Below, in pieces: positions 6,449-9,689 of a stretch of 9,689 nt of DNA. Location of the stretch: positions 276-9,964 of the forward strand of contig DHLU01000261.1 in assembly GCA_002405435.1 (NCBI GenBank), in the 5' to 3' direction. Below the pieces are notes generated by a model. That model made no database searches, was not told the DNA's origin, and saw only the letters and a program-made list of their open reading frames with translations. Source of the stretch: Flavobacteriales bacterium UBA4660 (lineage in GTDB: Bacteria; Bacteroidota; Bacteroidia; Flavobacteriales_D; Sanyastnellaceae). The first letter of the stretch is position 1, and the number at the start of each line of letters is the position of its first letter. The position numbers and the translations under genes were made by a program.

Positions 6449-9337
6449 TTATTGCTTGACAATTAGGGTATGAAGACGTTGTCCGTTGGCTGATGATAGT
6501 GTACACAGGTAGGTGCCGGCCGGCAGGGCTGGGGGCAATTCGCAGGAACTGCTACCGCGGAGTTGCTGTGTAAATACGACTTGGCCTGTCAGGTCGTAGA
6601 GCCGGAGGGCCAGTGGTTCCTGTCCGCAGGCTACGTTGAGTTGGTCGTTACATGGATTGGGAAAAACAGACCAGCGACCGGCCGGTTCTTGTTCAGGCAG
6701 GCCTGTAGTGAACGCATACTTGATCAGCAGTCCGTTTCGCTGTCCGGGATTTTCACAGGTACTGCCACCCACGAACAGTCCTCCGTTGAACGGCAGCAGC
6801 ACATTGCCCACATCACCGGTATCCGACTCGGCGAAAAATACCGAGGTGATGGTTTCTCCTTCCTGCGAAATGGCTATCAGTTCAATATCAAAATTGGCGT
6901 CGGTTGCGCTGCCATTGTCGGTGTGCTGGCATACCACCACAGCTTCTTCGGCAAAGCGCACGTCATCGGCGATATCGTTCAGTTCGTTGGAATTGGCGAC
7001 CCAGTGTGTCCACACCTCATTGCCGCTTGCATCATAGCGTACGGTGCGCACGTCGAAGTTGACTGCATCGCCGGCAGCTACATCCGTAACGCCTGTCACG
7101 ACACATTCACCGGCAGGATTGATGTCGAGGGCAATAGCTTCACTTGTTTCGGCATTGCCTTCCAGTTGTGTCCAGGCCAACGTGCCATTGGCTTCCAGAC
7201 AGCCCGTTACCATCTGTGTGGAAATTGCACTGACGGTGTGCAGGCCGGTGAAAAATATGCGGCCGGCAGCACTGACCTCAAGGTCAGCAATATCATCGGA
7301 GCTACCGCTGTCGTAGGTGTATGTCCACTGCGTGTTGCCGGCTGCATTGAATTTCAGTATGACGATATCGTCATCAGAATCATTGCTGATTCTTGCGCCG
7401 ACCACCACGCCGCCATCGGGGGTGTTGCGGATGAATTTGCCCCGGTCATTTCCGGCGATGCCTCCCGGGGTAAGCACTTGCCAGAGCAGTTGGCCACTGG
7501 CATCAAATTTTAAGGTCAGGCATTCGTCATTCATGGTGTACTGGGGATCGGTGTCGGTTTTGGCCGCCAGGTATACATTACCCGCTGCGTCGGCTGTCAG
7601 GTCATAGGCGCGGTCAGACTCTCCGGCGCTGCCATTCCACTGGGTTAACCAGTTGGGTGTGCCGTTAAAGTCAAAGGCGGCGAGCACGATATCGCTGCCC
7701 GACTGGCTGTTCTTAATGTATCCGCTGATCACAACCTGTGTGGGTGTTACAGCGAGGCCGTTACCATCATCATCACTGCCAAATAGGGTGCCGCTGAGAC
7801 TGCGCGTCCAAAGGGTATCGCCGGAAGGATTGAATTTGATCAGCAGCAGGTCGCGGTCGTTTCCCTTCCGAACGGTGTAGCCGCATGCATAAATATTACC
7901 CGCGCCATCCAGTGCGATTTCACGAAGGTTGTCGCTGTTGTCTCCCTGTCCTGAAGTGAGGTGCAGGGTGGCCACGCCGGTACCGCTGTAATGGCAGAGC
8001 ACCGCATCTTCCTTAAAATCGGCTTCTGAGAGCATGCCGGCGGCCCACACGGCTCCGGTAGCCGTCAACAAAACAGCCCTGCCTTCGTCGTTGTTGCCGG
8101 ATACATCTGTGGACGATGTCCATAGTGGTTGTCCGAGCGCGTTGTACCTCACGGTAACAAGGTCTTCCTGCACAACGGTGGAGGCATCGGCATCGCTCCA
8201 GCCGGTCACAGCTACCTCACCGGCGGGGTTTATGGCCAGGGCGAGGGGCACATCGTCGTTGTTGGCAGCGCCGTTGAAAGAAGAAGACCACTGCTGGAGT
8301 CCGGCAGCATTATAAAAAACGGTGTGATAATTCCAGTTGACGGTCGCATTGGCATTGGCATCGCTGCGTCCGGTTACGGCAAAACTGCCATCAGCATTCA
8401 CAGCAATGGCTTCGGCGCGGTCGTCTTCGACAAAGTCAAACTGCTTGGTATATATGGTATTTCCTGCTGAATTGTATTTAACCGTGTAGAAATCATCATC
8501 ATTTCCGTTGCTGCGTCTTCCTGTAACGTAAACATGGCCCGTATTGTCAATGCCGCAGGCTACAGCCCGGTCGGTTCCTCCGCCATCGACAAACTGAACC
8601 CATACCTGCTGGCCGTTGCTGTTGTATTTCAGCGTGAGGTAGTCGTCATCATTGCCGTTGTCTGTGCGGCCGGTGACATAGGCGTTGCCCTGCGCATCGG
8701 TCACAATGTCTTCGCCCCGGTCAAGGCCGCTGCCTGCGCCGTCGTAACGTACCGCCCACAGCAAGGTGCCTGTGGCACTGTACTTCAGGGTGAGCACGTC
8801 GTTATTGACTGTTCCGAGGGGATCGCTGTCGCTTTCTCCGGTAACGAATATGTTTCCATCCGGGTCAACGGAGAGGGCCTGTCCTTCGTCAAACTGGTTG
8901 TAATCCGGATCGTTATAAAGCGATGACCACAACGAATCTCCGTCAGCGCTGAAGCAAATCGTCCAAACATCATTGCCGACACTGATGTTGTTGCCGTATC
9001 CGGTCACCACCACATCGCCTGACGGGAGAAGGGCAATATCCTTTACTTCATCGGGCCCGTTGCCGGGTGCATTGTAGGTTCTGAGCCAGATAACCTCGCC
9101 GTTGTTGCCCGTTTTCGCCACCAGAAAATTGCTGTTGGTGCCTTCCGACAGGGTGGCACCGCCGAGGTAGATGTTGCCGGCTTCGTCGGCGGTCAGGCAG
9201 TTCCAGACATCGCTGAAATCGCCCTGACCATTAAATGTCGTTGCCCACTGCTGCCCAAACTGGGCAAAGGAGCAGATGGGGTTGAGCAGCAGAGGCAGAA
9301 ACGGAAGCGCGCAGCGCCACAAGGCTAATATTTTCAT
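6449..9337 (-). CDS. T9SS-secreted protein with about 16 SBBP-like propeller repeats
   Basis: A 962-residue exported protein. It has a signal peptide (residues 1-25, ending CSFAQ), then a repeat region (about 51-879), and then a type A C-terminal sorting domain (880-962) with the landmarks WSVFPNPCNDQLNV, LRLYDLTGQVV, LPAGTYLC and a short basic end, LHTLIVKQ. That domain directs passage through the type IX secretion system and usually removal at the cell surface. The repeats, about 50 residues each, follow the pattern DxxGNxYVTG-(polar, Asp/Asn-rich)-LxxKYxxxGxxxW, typical of SBBP beta-propeller repeats. The ATG at 9337 starts exactly at the signal peptide; no Shine-Dalgarno or -7 TAnnTTTG box was evident upstream. 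As the first gene of the operon it is probably the most strongly expressed. Such proteins are usually adhesive or structural; no enzymatic motif is seen. Ligand unknown. Confidence 0.92.
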   Translation of the reverse strand: MKILALWRCALPFLPLLLNPICSFAQFGQQWATTFNGQGDFSDVWNCLTADEAGNIYLGGATLSEGTNSNFLVAKTGNNGEVIWLRTYNAPGNGPDEVKDIALLPSGDVVVTGYGNNISVGNDVWTICFSADGDSLWSSLYNDPDYNQFDEGQALSVDPDGNIFVTGESDSDPLGTVNNDVLTLKYSATGTLLWAVRYDGAGSGLDRGEDIVTDAQGNAYVTGRTDNGNDDDYLTLKYNSNGQQVWVQFVDGGGTDRAVACGIDNTGHVYVTGRRSNGNDDDFYTVKYNSAGNTIYTKQFDFVEDDRAEAIAVNADGSFAVTGRSDANANATVNWNYHTVFYNAAGLQQWSSSFNGAANNDDVPLALAINPAGEVAVTGWSDADASTVVQEDLVTVRYNALGQPLWTSSTDVSGNNDEGRAVLLTATGAVWAAGMLSEADFKEDAVLCHYSGTGVATLHLTSGQGDNSDNLREIALDGAGNIYACGYTVRKGNDRDLLLIKFNPSGDTLWTRSLSGTLFGSDDDGNGLAVTPTQVVISGYIKNSQSGSDIVLAAFDFNGTPNWLTQWNGSAGESDRAYDLTADAAGNVYLAAKTDTDPQYTMNDECLTLKFDASGQLLWQVLTPGGIAGNDRGKFIRNTPDGGVVVGARISNDSDDDIVILKFNAAGNTQWTYTYDSGSSDDIADLEVSAAGRIFFTGLHTVSAISTQMVTGCLEANGTLAWTQLEGNAETSEAIALDINPAGECVVTGVTDVAAGDAVNFDVRTVRYDASGNEVWTHWVANSNELNDIADDVRFAEEAVVVCQHTDNGSATDANFDIELIAISQEGETITSVFFAESDTGDVGNVLLPFNGGLFVGGSTCENPGQRNGLLIKYAFTTGLPEQEPAGRWSVFPNPCNDQLNVACGQEPLALRLYDLTGQVVFTQQLRGSSSCELPPALPAGTYLCTLSSANGQRLHTLIVKQ
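6701..9187 (-). repeat. Tandem SBBP-like repeat coding region (about 16 units)
   Basis: Counting the strand motif that usually reads GN(I/V/A)YVTG gives 16 units in residues 51-879, for example NIYLGG, NIFVTG, NAYVTG, HVYVTG, SFAVTG, EVAVTG, NIYACG, RIFFTG and ECVVTG. Units four and five are nearly identical around NGNDDD(Y/F)xTxKYN, which suggests recent duplication or exchange between them. Units towards the C-terminus are more diverged (AVVVCQ, GLFVGG). The Asp- and Asn-rich loops after each motif could bind calcium, an inference. Two eight-bladed propellers would fit the count, but the fold cannot be decided by eye. Confidence 0.75.
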
Positions 9338-9587
9338 GGGTAGTTGGATTCAGCGGGTGTTGGGTAAAGGGCCGAAGGGACTGCAGGTCGCCACCCTGAC
9401 CATTATCGGTGCGTGGCAAGCGCTAGGCTCCGCTGAAACACAGGCAAATGGGTTTTGGGCAAGGCGCACGACATTCCGGAATCTCCCGGCACACAAGAGT
9501 ACTCCGTGCGGCAGGGTCTCCGCGGCCCGCAAGGCCGATCTGGAAAAAATCGCCTCTGAACGGGAAAATTCCCATTACGGGTTAGAG
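9338..9587. other. Intergenic region between operon start and repeat array
   Basis: About 250 bases without a credible protein gene. The only long open frame (plus strand, through 9626) runs antisense into the T9SS gene and across the repeat array, has no family likeness and is rejected. The left part should hold the promoter of the minus-strand operon, but I see no clear Bacteroidota -33/-7 pair. The right part (9521-9587) holds consecutive potential hairpins, described separately. A stretch at 9456-9482 carries two 7-base matches to the downstream repeat in the same order (TGGGCAA and CCGGAAT), separated by 13 bases where the repeat has 9. Confidence 0.6.
9521..9587 (+). ncRNA. Candidate tracrRNA-like structured RNA beside the repeat array
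   Basis: Three consecutive elements are visible. CGCGGCC plus CGCAA (9521-9532) equals the right part of the downstream repeat with its middle 10 bases left out, so it could act as an anti-repeat. AAGGCCGATCTGGAAAAAAT (9531-9550) followed by CGCC can fold as GG/CC plus CGAT/ATCG around an A-rich loop. It resembles, from memory, the nexus AAGGCCGUCUGAAAAGAUG of Neisseria-type II-C tracrRNA. Then CTCT(G)AAC (9554-9561) pairs with GTTAGAG (9581-9587) around an inner GGGAA-AA-TTCCC hairpin (9562-9573). Against it: no T-run terminator follows, and the anti-repeat pairing is short with a large one-sided loop. Start and end are approximate. Confidence 0.33.
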
Positions 9588-9689
9588 GGTGGGCAACACA
9601 CGCGGCCGGAATGGAGCCGCAACTGACTTCGTGATATTCGCCGACCCCGCTAAGGTGGGCAACACACGCGGCCGGAATGGAGCCGCAAC
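9588..9689 (-). CRISPR. Two-repeat end of a probable CRISPR array (36-base repeats, 30-base spacer)
   Basis: Two identical 36-base copies lie at 9588-9623 and 9654-9689, separated by a unique 30-base segment (9624-9653). The left boundary is sharp: 9587 is G and 9653 is A. The right boundary of copy two is the window end, so the repeat could be longer. On the minus strand the repeat starts GTTGCGGCTCCATTCC and ends GTTGCCCACC. It contains a 5-base stem (GCGGC/GCCGC) around a 9-base loop. The 36/30 geometry and the GTTGnnGCTCC start resemble type II-C (Cas9) repeats such as that of Neisseria, as I recall it. That suggests transcription on the minus strand, with copy one as the last repeat; the strand call rests on this likeness only. 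No cas gene is in the window, and two copies cannot prove an array. A non-CRISPR direct repeat remains possible. Confidence 0.68.

Noticed and set aside
6563..7513. Plus-strand open frame of 316 codons
   Set aside because: It is entirely antisense to the T9SS protein. The repetitive, biased codons of the propeller region readily leave long open frames opposite; no recognisable domain.
9349..9437. Eight-base inverted repeat TTCAGCGG ... CCGCTGAA
   Set aside because: The arms are 73 bases apart, and a match of this size is expected by chance about every other time in a region this long.
9473..9482. Perfect 10-base palindrome ATTCCGGAAT as an operator
   Set aside because: About nine such palindromes are expected by chance in a window this size, and no regulator is encoded nearby.
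9523..9550. CGGCC/GGCCG hairpin as a Rho-independent terminator
   Set aside because: On the plus strand the stem is followed by an A-run, and on the minus strand the T-run comes before the stem, so neither orientation fits.
9276..9626. Plus-strand open frame of 116 codons across the right intergenic region
   Set aside because: It begins antisense inside the T9SS gene's signal peptide, runs over the hairpin region and one CRISPR-like repeat, and shows no family likeness or plausible composition.

Overview
The window looks like part of a Bacteroidota genome with fairly high GC content. The best evidence is the 962-residue secreted protein at 6449-9337, which ends in a type A C-terminal sorting domain for type IX secretion (T9SS), a system of that phylum. 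A DUF2490 outer-membrane protein, several signal-peptide and lipoprotein genes, an Mrp-NifU pair of the Bacteroidota kind, and the absence of clear Shine-Dalgarno sequences all agree. Genus cannot be told from the sequence.

Left edge (1-1028, plus strand): the 3' part of an Mrp/NBP35 P-loop ATPase gene, cut by the window start at its Walker A motif, overlaps by 4 bases a small NifU C-terminal-domain protein gene. Together they suggest iron-sulfur cluster assembly or carriage. They converge on the next block with only 24 bases between.

Centre (1053-9337, minus strand): seven tightly packed or overlapping genes that look like one operon, read from right to left. They are a T9SS-exported protein with about 16 propeller-like repeats, a P-loop NTPase of uncertain function, an ABC-exporter-like membrane protein whose nucleotide-binding domain has lost nearly every catalytic motif, a small lipoprotein with a carboxypeptidase-regulatory-like fold, a small secreted YD-repeat-like protein, a DUF2490 barrel, and a lipid-anchored plant-type asparaginase/isoaspartyl peptidase. 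Most products are predicted to reach the envelope or outside. What joins them functionally is not evident. The pseudo-ABC protein next to a separate, intact P-loop protein is the most unusual part.

Right edge (9338-9689): no convincing protein gene. The last 102 bases are two identical 36-base repeats around a 30-base unique segment, the geometry of a CRISPR array, and the window ends exactly at the end of the second copy. Read on the minus strand the repeat begins GTTGCGGCTCC, like type II-C (Cas9) repeats. The preceding 67 bases form a run of hairpins that includes an AAGGCCG(A)TCTG(G)AAAA stretch resembling the nexus of type II-C tracrRNAs. No cas gene lies in the window, so a neighbouring type II-C locus is a hypothesis to be tested beyond the right edge.
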